Shown one piece after another: positions 16,344-24,241 of a stretch of DNA of 64,000 bases (positions are counted from its first letter, which is position 1; each line of letters begins with the position of its first letter). Both the position numbers and the translations under genes were made by a program. The notes under the pieces were generated by a model. That model was not told the DNA's origin. It made no database searches and saw only the letters and a list, made by a program, of their open reading frames with translations. This stretch comes from Planomonospora sp. ID67723 (GTDB lineage Bacteria; Actinomycetota; Actinomycetes; Streptosporangiales; Streptosporangiaceae): contig NZ_JABTEZ010000001.1 of assembly GCF_015711605.1 (NCBI RefSeq), positions 1,020,001 to 1,084,000 of the forward strand. The letters run 5' to 3'.

Positions 16344-17518
16344 CGGAGGCCCGGTTGTCCCGAATCATGTCGGTGCCCGTACTGCGCGTTCCCGCCGCCG
16401 ACGCCGCGATCGGCCTGGGCCTCGCCGTACTCGTGCTGGCCGCCGGGGTGACCGGGCTCGGCCCGCTCGGCCCCGCCGGATCGCTGGACGTCGGCGCGAT
16501 CGTTCTGGCCGGTGCGGCCGCCGGAGTGCTGAGCGCGCGGCGCAGCGCACCGTTCCCGGTGCTCCTGGCCGCCAACGCGATCACTGCGGCGTGGTACTTC
16601 CTCGACTACCCCGGCCGCCTGATCACCCTCGCGGTGTTGATCGGCTGCTACACGCTGGCGGCCGAGCACGGACGGTGGTGGGGTCTGGCGGGCTGGGGAA
16701 TCACCGCCGCGGTGTCGACGGTCGTGGTGCACACGGCTTTCGACGTTCGATGGTTCGACGACCGGGCCGTCAACGCCTTGTCCCTGGAGATCGTCGCCGT
16801 CGCACTCGGCGCGTCCGTGCACTACCACCGGGCGGCGGCGGTGAGCGCCCGCGAGCGGGCGGAACAGGCCGCCGAGATCCGCGCCGGACAGGCCCGCGCA
16901 CGCGCGGCCGAGCAGCGACTCGAGATCGCCCGCGAACTGCACGACGTCCTCGGCCACACCATGGCCACGATCAGCGTGCAGGCCGGGGTGGCGGTACACC
17001 TGATGAACCGCCACCCCGGCCAGGCGGCGAACGCGCTGACCACCATCAAGACGATCAGCGATGAGGGCCTGGCCGAAGTGCAGATCCTGCTCGGGGCCCT
17101 GCGCGCCGACGGGGGAACGCCGTCGCACGGCGGTCTCGCCCACATGGACAGGCTGCTGGACGTCACCCGTGCGACCGGCACGCCGGTGGAGCTGACCGTC
17201 CGGGGCGAGCGCAGGCCGCTGCCCACACCGGTCGACCTCGCCGCGTTCCGGATCGTGCAGGAATCGCTCACCAACGTGCGCAGGCACGCACGCGCCACCT
17301 CCGTCCAGGTGAAGCTCGACTACGGTGAGGACATGCTGGAGATCGTGGTGCGCAACGACGGCGTCACCGACGCCGGGCCGCCGACGCCGGTCGGCGGCAA
17401 CGGGATCGGCGGCATGCGCGCGCGAGCGGCCGCCCTGGGCGGAACGCTGAGCGCGGACGCCCGGCCGGACGGGACGTTCGAGGTGCGGTGCTCGCTGCCG
17501 GTCGACGGGAGTCCCTGA
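16340..17518 (+). CDS. NarL-type sensor histidine kinase
   Basis: The 392-residue product starts with GTG in a GTGA overlap. About four membrane helices occupy residues ~15-165. A coiled coil (RAEQAAEIRAGQARARAAEQRLEIAREL) leads to the phosphoacceptor His near residue 201 (ELHDVLGHTMATIS), and the HATPase domain has VQESLTNVRRHA and GGNGIGGMRARA. It is translationally coupled to an upstream secreted protein and a downstream response regulator, forming a three-gene signalling unit. Confidence 0.93.
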   Translation: MTEARLSRIMSVPVLRVPAADAAIGLGLAVLVLAAGVTGLGPLGPAGSLDVGAIVLAGAAAGVLSARRSAPFPVLLAANAITAAWYFLDYPGRLITLAVLIGCYTLAAEHGRWWGLAGWGITAAVSTVVVHTAFDVRWFDDRAVNALSLEIVAVALGASVHYHRAAAVSARERAEQAAEIRAGQARARAAEQRLEIARELHDVLGHTMATISVQAGVAVHLMNRHPGQAANALTTIKTISDEGLAEVQILLGALRADGGTPSHGGLAHMDRLLDVTRATGTPVELTVRGERRPLPTPVDLAAFRIVQESLTNVRRHARATSVQVKLDYGEDMLEIVVRNDGVTDAGPPTPVGGNGIGGMRARAAALGGTLSADARPDGTFEVRCSLPVDGSP

Positions 17519-18189
17519 TGCCCCGGCCGATCCGCGTGCTCATCGCCGACGACCAGTCGCTCGTGCGCGCGGGGTTTCGGATGCTCATCGACTCCGAACC
17601 GGACATGGAGGTGGTCGGTGAGGCCGGAGACGGGGCGACCGCCGCGGAACTCGCCCGCGGCACCCGGCCCGACGTGGTCCTCATGGACATCCAGATGCCC
17701 GGCACCGACGGCCTGGAGGGCATCCGCCGGATCATGGCGGACGCCGACCTGGAGTCCGTGCGGATCCTGATCCTCACCACCTTCGACGACGACGCCTACG
17801 CGGTCGAGGGCATCAACGCCGGCGCCAGCGGATTCCTGCTGAAGAGCACCGACCCGGCTCAGTTGCTGCACGGGATCCGACTGGTCGCCGGAGGGGAGGA
17901 ACTGCTCGCGTCCGGCCTGACGCGCAGGCTGATCGCCAGGTTCGCCGCCCCGCCGGTCGCCGTCGACGACACCGTGTTCGGCGCGCTCACCGCCCGCGAA
18001 CGCGAGGTGGTGGCGCTGGTCGCGCAAGGCCTGGACAACGAGCAGATCACTCGGCGGCTCTGCATCAGCATGGCCACCACCAAGACGCACGTGAGCCGGG
18101 CGCTCGGCAAACTCGACGTGCGAGACCGCGCGCAGCTCGTCTCACTCGCCTACCGGCACGGCCTGGTCCGGCCGCCCCAGGCACATTGA
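17518..18189 (+). CDS. NarL/LuxR-family response regulator
   Basis: ATG 17518 overlaps the kinase stop (TGATG). The 223-residue product has a receiver domain with DDQ near residue 10, the phospho-acceptor Asp in VLMDIQMPGTDG, ILTTFDDD and FLLKSTDP, then a LuxR helix-turn-helix (LTAREREVVALVAQGLDNEQITRRL ... TTKTHVSRALGKLDVRDRAQ). It is the output partner of the kinase at 16340. Confidence 0.94.
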   Translation: MPRPIRVLIADDQSLVRAGFRMLIDSEPDMEVVGEAGDGATAAELARGTRPDVVLMDIQMPGTDGLEGIRRIMADADLESVRILILTTFDDDAYAVEGINAGASGFLLKSTDPAQLLHGIRLVAGGEELLASGLTRRLIARFAAPPVAVDDTVFGALTAREREVVALVAQGLDNEQITRRLCISMATTKTHVSRALGKLDVRDRAQLVSLAYRHGLVRPPQAH

Positions 18190-18279
18190 CCTCCTACGGC
18201 GAGGCGGGCGAGCACCAGGAGCCCGCCGTCCCCGCCCCGGCCGCACCTCTCGTGGCGAGGCACCTCGCCGGCCAGGGTC

Positions 18280-19143
18280 TCAGCCGCCGCCCTTGCTGAA
18301 GTGCTGGTAGTCCTTGATGCCGGACCAGTAGCCGCCCCACTCCCAGCCGAGCCTCTCGAAGGCCCTGACCACCCGGTCGCCCGGATTGATCACGCCGGGG
18401 GACCTCACCGGGCGCTCGGCGAACTTGCGGGCGTTGCGGTGCGCCACCGATCCGTCGGAGGAGACGTAGGGGTTCTCCCGGGGGTTGATGTCGATGGCCC
18501 TGCCGTAGGCGTGCTGGGACCAGCTGCTCGACCCGGTCGCCGGGCGGCAGTTGAACGCCGAGGTGTTGCCGGCGTCGATCGAGTCGAAGTCGTCGCCCTT
18601 GTAGACGTCGACGAGCTCCATCCGGTAGATCGGCCAGCGCCAGCCGTACAGCCGCCGGAACACCGTGACCACGTCGCCGGCGACGTCCTCGTGCACGACC
18701 AGCTCGCCGATGTGCGGCCGGCCGTCGAACCCCCAGTAGGTCATCGTGACCAGTCGCAGGTCGCGCACCGGCACGGGGCAGCCCGAGCGCCAGGAGTGCT
18801 TGAGCCGCTCGCGGGCGATCCGGGTGACCTCCGCGGAGAACTCCGGCGGCCCGGCGGGGGACGGCGTCGCCGCCGGAGCCGGGGACGACGGGACCGCGGT
18901 CGGGGACGCCGACGGCGGGAGCGGGGACGGGGAGGTGGGAGAGACCGCGGGAGAGGACGGGGCCGAGGAGGAGGGGGACGGCGGCGACGGGGACGGGGAG
19001 AACGCGCTGGGCCGTACGGAGTCCCGGGCCGGGTCCTCCGCGGCCGGGGGGACCGGGTCGGACGTGCCGCATGCGGCCGCCGCCAGGCACGCGGTCATCA
19101 CGACGGCGGCCCGGAGGCGCGTTCCGAACATGGAGCTTGTCAC
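18280..19143 (-). CDS. Lipoprotein with M15-type peptidase (D-Ala-D-Ala carboxypeptidase-like) domain
   Basis: GTG 19143 lies six bases after GAGGAG and gives 287 residues. The N-terminus is a lipoprotein signal (AAVVMTACLAAAACGTS, lipobox LAAAAC-like). A long Pro/Ser linker (~35-95) leads to the catalytic domain (~100-287). The zinc-site motif SQHAYGRAIDINP supplies His and Asp, and DYQHFSKGGG at the C-terminus supplies the third His. M15_4-type enzymes cut peptide stems of peptidoglycan outside the cell. The extreme C-terminal position of the last motif is normal for this subfamily. Confidence 0.82.
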   Translation of the reverse strand: MTSSMFGTRLRAAVVMTACLAAAACGTSDPVPPAAEDPARDSVRPSAFSPSPSPPSPSSSAPSSPAVSPTSPSPLPPSASPTAVPSSPAPAATPSPAGPPEFSAEVTRIARERLKHSWRSGCPVPVRDLRLVTMTYWGFDGRPHIGELVVHEDVAGDVVTVFRRLYGWRWPIYRMELVDVYKGDDFDSIDAGNTSAFNCRPATGSSSWSQHAYGRAIDINPRENPYVSSDGSVAHRNARKFAERPVRSPGVINPGDRVVRAFERLGWEWGGYWSGIKDYQHFSKGGG

Positions 19144-19371
19144 CTGCCACTCCTCGCACCGGAGGAATCCACCGGTCCCAGCGTAGTCTTCCCGCTACGG
19201 AAAGTCGCCGGAGTCGCATCCCGGCGGTGTCCGTTCTCTGCCCGATCCGGTCCGCGTGAACCGGGCAGACCTGGCCGTACGGGCTGAGACACCTCGCCCG
19301 TACGCGACCGGAGCGGAGACTCGCCGGCGACGTGCGGCCGTCGATTCTGAAATCACCACCGCTCCTCTACT

Positions 19372-20166
19372 GTGAACCGCATGGAGCCGGTCGTCGTGGT
19401 CGGATGGTGGACCGTGCCGGTACACGGCCTCTTCGTCGGTCTGGGGGTGGCGGCCGCCGCCGTGGTCTTCGTCGCGGAGGCCCGCCGCCGGGGCGCCCCG
19501 GCCGAGCAGTCGCTGGTCGCCGTGGCGGGCGCGCTGGTGGGCGGGGCGATCGGCATGCGGCTGTCCGGCTGGGCCGAGCACCTCGACCCGGCGCTCAACC
19601 CGTCCCTGCTCGAAGCCTGGATGTTCGGCTCCCGCAGCGTCCTGGGCGGCCTCACCGGCGCCTACGCCGGCGTGCTCGTGGCCAAGCGGCTGATCGGCTA
19701 CCGGGAGAGGACGGGTGACCTGTTCGCGCCCGCGGTCGCGATCGGCATGGCGGTCGGCCGGATCGGCTGCCACCTCACCGAGGCTCCCGGCCGCCCCACC
19801 GGCCTGCCGTGGGGTGTGCACGCCCCCGCCGCCACGCCCGGCTGCCCGGGCTGCCTGGCCGGGCAGGCCATGCACCCGTCGTTCCTCTACGAGATCGCCT
19901 TCCACCTGGCGGCGTTCGGGGCGCTGTGGTGGCTGCGGAGCCGGATCACCCGGCCGGGCGAGCTGTTCACCCTCTACGTCGCCGCCTACGCCGTCTTCCG
20001 ATTCCTGGTGGAGTTCACCCGGGCCAACGAGACGGTCTGGCTGGACCTCACCCGCCCGCAGTGGTTCCTCCTCCCCGGCCTGCTCCTGGTCGCCGCCAGA
20101 TTGGGGTACGGCTACCGCCGGGGCTTCTACGACCCGATCGTCCGCAGACAGGAGATCCGCGCATGA
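19372..20166 (+). CDS. Divergent prolipoprotein diacylglyceryl transferase (Lgt)-family protein
   Basis: The 264-residue product (GTG 19372, or ATG 19381) has about seven membrane helices and Lgt landmarks: VPVHGLFVGLGV, SVLGGLTGAYAGV, VGRIGCHLTEAPG, HPSFLYE and FRFLVEFTR. Lgt moves diacylglyceryl from phosphatidylglycerol to the lipobox Cys. In E. coli Lgt the signature is R143-x2-N146-x4-E151; here it reads R-x2-C with the Glu shifted by one, and Asn146 is lost. It therefore belongs to a divergent branch and may use another lipid or acceptor. It opens a four-gene overlapping operon with a radical SAM enzyme. Confidence 0.85.
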   Translation: MNRMEPVVVVGWWTVPVHGLFVGLGVAAAAVVFVAEARRRGAPAEQSLVAVAGALVGGAIGMRLSGWAEHLDPALNPSLLEAWMFGSRSVLGGLTGAYAGVLVAKRLIGYRERTGDLFAPAVAIGMAVGRIGCHLTEAPGRPTGLPWGVHAPAATPGCPGCLAGQAMHPSFLYEIAFHLAAFGALWWLRSRITRPGELFTLYVAAYAVFRFLVEFTRANETVWLDLTRPQWFLLPGLLLVAARLGYGYRRGFYDPIVRRQEIRA

Positions 20167-20684
20167 CCACGCCAGGGGACCCGCCGCAGGATCCGCACTC
20201 CCGGGACCCCCGGCCCGGGGACCCGCCGCACTCCGGCCCGCCCCACGGCCCGCACTCCGGCCCGCCCCCGGCACCGGGACCCCAGGGCCCGCCGCCCGGT
20301 TGGGGTCCTCCGCCTCATCCGCCTCAGGGGCCGCCCGTGTGGGGTTCCCCGCCGCAGGGGCCGCCCGGCGGGGGGCCGCCGTCACCGCCTCCTCCGCCGG
20401 GTTCGACGGGCACGATCGTGGGGCTGGCGTTCGTCGGGGTCCTCGTCTACATCGTGATCAACGTCGTGTTCGCCTTCATCGCGTTCGCGACCGGCTCTTC
20501 GACCGGCTTCGCCGTGGTCGCGGGGCTCCTGGCGCTGGTCTCGTTCGGCGGCGGGATCCTCCTCGTCAGGAACAGCGCGCCCGTGGCCAAAGGGCTGGGG
20601 ATCGGGCTGATGATCGGCTGGGCGCTGGTCTCGATCGTCTCGGCGGGGTTCTGCACCGGTCTCAACCCCGAGCTGTACCGATGA
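20163..20684 (+). CDS. Proline-rich membrane protein
   Basis: ATG 20163 overlaps the Lgt-like stop (ATGA). The 173-residue product has an ~80-residue cytoplasmic-type N-terminus made almost entirely of Pro, Gly, His and Ser, then about three transmembrane helices (TIVGLAFVGVLVYIVINVVFAF ..., GLLALVSFGGGILLV, GLGIGLMIGWALVSIVSAG). No catalytic motif is visible. It may be a scaffold or small membrane partner of the enzymes encoded on either side. Confidence 0.8.
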   Translation: MTTPGDPPQDPHSRDPRPGDPPHSGPPHGPHSGPPPAPGPQGPPPGWGPPPHPPQGPPVWGSPPQGPPGGGPPSPPPPPGSTGTIVGLAFVGVLVYIVINVVFAFIAFATGSSTGFAVVAGLLALVSFGGGILLVRNSAPVAKGLGIGLMIGWALVSIVSAGFCTGLNPELYR

Positions 20685-22246
20685 CCGGAATGGGCCTGCG
20701 GGGAGACCGCATCCTCCGCTACGTCAACGCGTTCTGCCCGCGTTGCCACGACGAGGACCCCGAGCGCCCGCTGCCCGACGTGGCGCGCCTGACCGGCTAC
20801 CTCGCCGAGCGCGAGGGCCGGGTCTACCTGGAGCGCGGCTGCCGTACGCACGGCCTGGTGCGCACGCTGTACGACGAGGACCCGGAGATCCTCTCCTACC
20901 TGGAGGAGTGGACCGCCCCCACCAAGGCCCACCTCCCCGACGTGCCGGGGAACTTCGACCCGGTCCCGTCCGCCTACCTGCGCGGGCTCCCCGAGACGCA
21001 GACCCAGCACACCTGCATCCTGCTGGAGGACATCGCCGAGACCTGCAACCTGCGCTGCCCCACCTGCTTCGCCGGCTCCTCGCCCGATCTGGGCGGCGTG
21101 GTCCCGGTCGCCGACGTGCTGGCCAACGTCGACCAGCGCCTGGCCAGGGAGAACGGCCGCCTGGACGTGCTCATGCTGAGCGGCGGGGAGCCCACGCTCC
21201 ACCCGGGACTGGAAACCCTGCTGGCCGAACTGGCGGCCCGGCCGATCACCCGCATCCTGGTCAACACCAACGGCGTCCTCGTCGCCCGCGACGACGCCCT
21301 GCTCGACCTGCTCGCCGCGCACCGCGACCGGGTCGAGGTCTACCTGCAGTACGACGGGGCCTCCGCCGAGGCCTCGCGCCACCACCGGGGCGGGGACCTG
21401 CGCAGGATCAAGGCGGACGCCGTACGCCGGCTGTCGGAGCGGGAGATCTTCACGACGCTGGTCATGACGGCCGCGCTCGGCGTCAACGACGCGGAGATCG
21501 GCGACGTCGTACGGCTGGCGCTCGACACGCCCTACGTGGGCGGGGTGTCCCTGCAGCCGCAGTTCGGCTCCGGCCGGTCGGGGACGATCGACCCGATGGA
21601 GCGGCTGACCCACACCGGGGTGCTCAGGCGCCTGGGCCCGCAGACCGGTGACGTCGTCACCTGGCGCGACCTCACCGCGCTGCCCTGCTCGCACCCGCAC
21701 TGCTGCTCGGTCGGCTACATGATCCGCGACGACTCCGGACGGTGGCGGTCGCTGGCCGCGCTCATCGGCCACGACCGGCTCAAGGAGAACCTGGGACTGG
21801 TCTCCAACCGGATCGCCGACAGCGAGATCCCGCGCGAGCTGCGCCTGGCCGTACAGGAGTCGCTGCTCGGCCTGCTGTCGGAGCAGTCGTCGCTGTCGCA
21901 CCCGCAGATCGGCGAGCTGTGGCGGAACATCTGCGAGAACTGCGACCTGGGGGTCTCCACCCTGCTGGCGCTGGCCTCCTCGGCGCTGCCCGGCCGGCGG
22001 CGCAGGCTCCGCCGGATGCTCGGCGAGCGGGTGGTCCGCATCACGGTGAAGCCGTTCATGGACATGGCGACGATGCTGGAGGAACGGCTCGTCCAGTGCT
22101 GCGTCCACGTGGGCACCCGCTCCGGCCAGGACCAGTGCGCCCCGTTCTGCGCGGTCCAGGCCTGGCCCGCGCTCTCCAGGCAGCGGCTCTCCGCCGTCGC
22201 CTCGGCCGATCCCGGGGTACGGCTCCCGCCGGTGGAGGTCCCGTGA
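20681..22246 (+). CDS. Radical SAM enzyme, MJ0619/tetraether synthase-like (COG1964 type)
   Basis: ATG 20681 overlaps the preceding stop. The 521-residue protein has an N-terminal rubredoxin-like Cys pair (FCPRCHDE, with CRTHG later), then the radical SAM motif CNLRCPTCF (C-x3-C-x2-C) near residue 120 followed by LSGGEPTLHP. The C-terminal half has further Cys clusters (LPCSHPHCCSVGYM, NICENCDLG, CCVHVG with CAPFCAVQAW). This multi-cluster layout matches the archaeal MJ0619 family, whose member Tes joins lipid alkyl chains into membrane-spanning tetraethers. A lipid C-C coupling or alkylation role in this bacterium is inference, supported by the Lgt-like neighbour. Confidence 0.85.
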   Translation: MTGMGLRGDRILRYVNAFCPRCHDEDPERPLPDVARLTGYLAEREGRVYLERGCRTHGLVRTLYDEDPEILSYLEEWTAPTKAHLPDVPGNFDPVPSAYLRGLPETQTQHTCILLEDIAETCNLRCPTCFAGSSPDLGGVVPVADVLANVDQRLARENGRLDVLMLSGGEPTLHPGLETLLAELAARPITRILVNTNGVLVARDDALLDLLAAHRDRVEVYLQYDGASAEASRHHRGGDLRRIKADAVRRLSEREIFTTLVMTAALGVNDAEIGDVVRLALDTPYVGGVSLQPQFGSGRSGTIDPMERLTHTGVLRRLGPQTGDVVTWRDLTALPCSHPHCCSVGYMIRDDSGRWRSLAALIGHDRLKENLGLVSNRIADSEIPRELRLAVQESLLGLLSEQSSLSHPQIGELWRNICENCDLGVSTLLALASSALPGRRRRLRRMLGERVVRITVKPFMDMATMLEERLVQCCVHVGTRSGQDQCAPFCAVQAWPALSRQRLSAVASADPGVRLPPVEVP

Positions 22247-22518
22247 CGGCCCCGGCACCGGGTTCGGGTCCGGGCGCGGAGCCGTACGACCCGCTCCGGT
22301 TGTGCGTCTACGCGACCGTGGCGCTGCTGGCGTGGCTGGGCGGGGCGTGGGTGGTGCTCGGTTTCGCCGGTCTGGGCTTCGCGGGCTACCTCCGGGCGCG
22401 CAGGGCCGGGCTGACCCGCAGCAAGTGCCTGCTGCGCGACACCCGGCTCGTGCTCGGGTATCTCGCCCTGATCGCGCTCGCCGCCCTCGCCGCCCTGGTG
22501 TGGGGCTTCACCGGCTAG
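22243..22518 (+). CDS. Small two-helix membrane protein
   Basis: GTG 22243 overlaps the radical SAM stop (GTGA), making a 91-residue product with two hydrophobic helices (YATVALLAWLGGAWVVLGFAGLGF and LGYLALIALAALAALVWGF) joined by a basic loop with one Cys (RSKCLLRDTR). No family is recognised. Its tight coupling suggests a membrane partner for the operon's lipid-directed enzymes. Confidence 0.8.
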   Translation: MTAPAPGSGPGAEPYDPLRLCVYATVALLAWLGGAWVVLGFAGLGFAGYLRARRAGLTRSKCLLRDTRLVLGYLALIALAALAALVWGFTG

Positions 22519-22642
22519 CCGGCAGGCGGCTCCGGCGTTCCCCCGCGCTCTTGACGAGCCGGGTGGCCGACCTTTGGAAGAGCTTTTCTCCGGAAACTCT
22601 CGTCATTGTGTTCGATGCCGCGCTACAGTCTGGGGGAGCGGA

Positions 22643-22658
22643 TCGAACACGGGTTCGG
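22643..22658. promoter_or_regulatory. LexA (SOS) box-like site upstream of ATPase gene
   Basis: The sequence TCGAAC-ACGG-GTTCGG matches the actinobacterial SOS box TCGAAC-N4-GTTCGA with one mismatch. It lies in the 304-base gap before the ATPase gene, 180 bases ahead of its likely GTG start. The rest of this gap holds a possible extended TACAGT -10 at 22809-22814 and no other gene. Confidence 0.5.
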
Positions 22659-22822
22659 GCGGCGTCCGCCCAGGTGAGGGGTGGGCCATGGTGATGCTCC
22701 AGACGCCGCCGGCGCCCCGCACGTCCGCTCCGCGGGGCTCCGCGCGGCGGCACGCGACACGCCGTAGCGCTTTCTACGGAAATCTAGGACGGCCGCTATA
22801 TCCCGTCATACAGTCCGAGACT

Positions 22823-24004
22823 GTGGACCCCGTGCGCAATCCCTATGCCCCCGGCGCGGGGCAGCGCCCCCCGGAGCTCGCCGGGCGTGACCGCGAGCTG
22901 CAGCAGTTCGAGGTCGTGCTGGAGCGGGTGGCCCGGGGCCGCCCCGAGCGCAGCATGGTCGTCACCGGCCTGCGCGGCGTCGGCAAGACCGTCCTCCTCA
23001 ACACCTTCAAGTCGATGGCGATGCAGCGGCTGTGGGGCACCGGGAAGATCGAGGCCCGCCCCGACCGGTCGATCCGGCGGCCGGTGGCCGCGGCCCTGCA
23101 CATGGCGATCCGCGAGCTCTCCCCCCGGCATCGCGCGCCCGAGCGCATCGAGGAGTTCCTCGGCGTGCTGAAGGCGTTCGCGATGCGCGACGCCTCCGCG
23201 GCCAAGGGCACCTCCCACTGGTCGCCCGGAATCGACGTGCCCGCCGCCCGCGGCCGGGCCGACTCCGGTGACCTGGAGATCGACCTCACCGAGCTGTTCG
23301 TCGACGCCGCCGCGGTCGCCACCGACCTGGGCGTCGGGATCGCCCTGTTCATCGACGAGATGCAGGACGTGCAGGCCCAGGACGTCTCGGCGCTCTGCGC
23401 GGCCTGCCACGAGCTCTCCCAGAGCGGCGGCCCGCTGATCGTGGTCGGTGCGGGCCTGCCGCACCTGCCCAGCCTGCTGTCGGCCAGCAAGAGCTACTCC
23501 GAGCGCCTCTTCCGCTACGCCAGGATCGATCGGCTCGACCGCGAGGCGGCCGATCTGGCGCTCATCGCCCCGGCCGAGAGCGAGGGTGTGGAGTTCACCC
23601 AGGAGGCCCTCGACGCGCTCTACGAGGCGGCCGACGGTTATCCCTACTTCGTCCAGGCCTACGGCAAGGTCGCATGGGATCTCGCGCTGCACAGCCCGAT
23701 CACCGGTGACGACGTCAGGGTCTCCGCGCCCGAGGCCGAGGAGGAGCTCGCGGTCGGGTTCTTCGGCAGCCGCTACGAGCGGGCCACCCCGGCCGAGCGC
23801 GACTACATGCACGCCATCGCCTCGATCGGTGACGAGCCGGTGGCCACCGCCGAGGTGGCCGAGCTCCTCGGCCGCAAGCCGTCCAGCCTCTCCCCGGCCC
23901 GCGACAGCCTCATCAAGAAGGGGCTGATCTACAGCGCCGAGCGCGGGCTGATCGCGTTCACCGTCCCGCACTTCGGAAAGTTCCTGCGTTCCCAGCCCGT
24001 CTGA
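22823..24004 (+). CDS. AAA ATPase (Orc/MalT-like P-loop protein)
   Basis: The 393-residue reading from GTG 22823 starts VDPVRNPYAPGAGQRPPELAGRD, which looks like the family start; ATG 22688 upstream adds 45 low-complexity residues. The Walker A motif is GLRGVGKTVLL near residue 55 and Walker B is ALFIDEMQDV near 175. A winged-helix-like C-terminus (VATAEVAELLGRKPSSLSPARDSLIKKGLIYSAERGLIAF) suggests DNA binding. There is no ribosome site at GTG 22823, but TACAGT ends eight bases before it, so the mRNA may be leaderless. The function is unknown; the fold resembles Orc/Cdc6-type initiators and STAND regulators. Confidence 0.85.
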   Translation: MDPVRNPYAPGAGQRPPELAGRDRELQQFEVVLERVARGRPERSMVVTGLRGVGKTVLLNTFKSMAMQRLWGTGKIEARPDRSIRRPVAAALHMAIRELSPRHRAPERIEEFLGVLKAFAMRDASAAKGTSHWSPGIDVPAARGRADSGDLEIDLTELFVDAAAVATDLGVGIALFIDEMQDVQAQDVSALCAACHELSQSGGPLIVVGAGLPHLPSLLSASKSYSERLFRYARIDRLDREAADLALIAPAESEGVEFTQEALDALYEAADGYPYFVQAYGKVAWDLALHSPITGDDVRVSAPEAEEELAVGFFGSRYERATPAERDYMHAIASIGDEPVATAEVAELLGRKPSSLSPARDSLIKKGLIYSAERGLIAFTVPHFGKFLRSQPV

Positions 24005-24040
24005 ACAAATGTTCGATATACTTCCAGTGGGCCCCTAGCC

Positions 24041-24084
24041 CTCTATACGGCTCTCTAGTGGGGAAGCTAGAGAGCCGTATAGAG
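24041..24084. terminator. Strong bidirectional hairpin
   Basis: The perfect 18-bp arms CTCTATACGGCTCTCTAG and CTAGAGAGCCGTATAGAG surround an 8-base loop, 37 bases after the ATPase stop. It would terminate the ATPase transcript and block readthrough from the minus-strand transposase. The remaining ~155 bases before the insertion sequence hold no gene that I can support. Confidence 0.85.
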
Positions 24085-24241
24085 CTCAATCGAGCCTGCT
24101 CCAAGGCCCGGACCGCGTGACAGTCCGGGCATCCCCGCCGGGCTGGCACCGCCCGGTTGCGGAACGCGGCGGGAGCGGCGCATCCGGTGCGGCGAGCTCG
24201 CCGGGCACGACGCGTGACTGTGACCTGCTTTGACGCAGCTC

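Noticed and set aside
22688..22822. Upstream ATG 22688 as the ATPase start
   Set aside because: It adds low-complexity residues unlike the rest of the protein; however, its GAGGGG site means it cannot be fully excluded.
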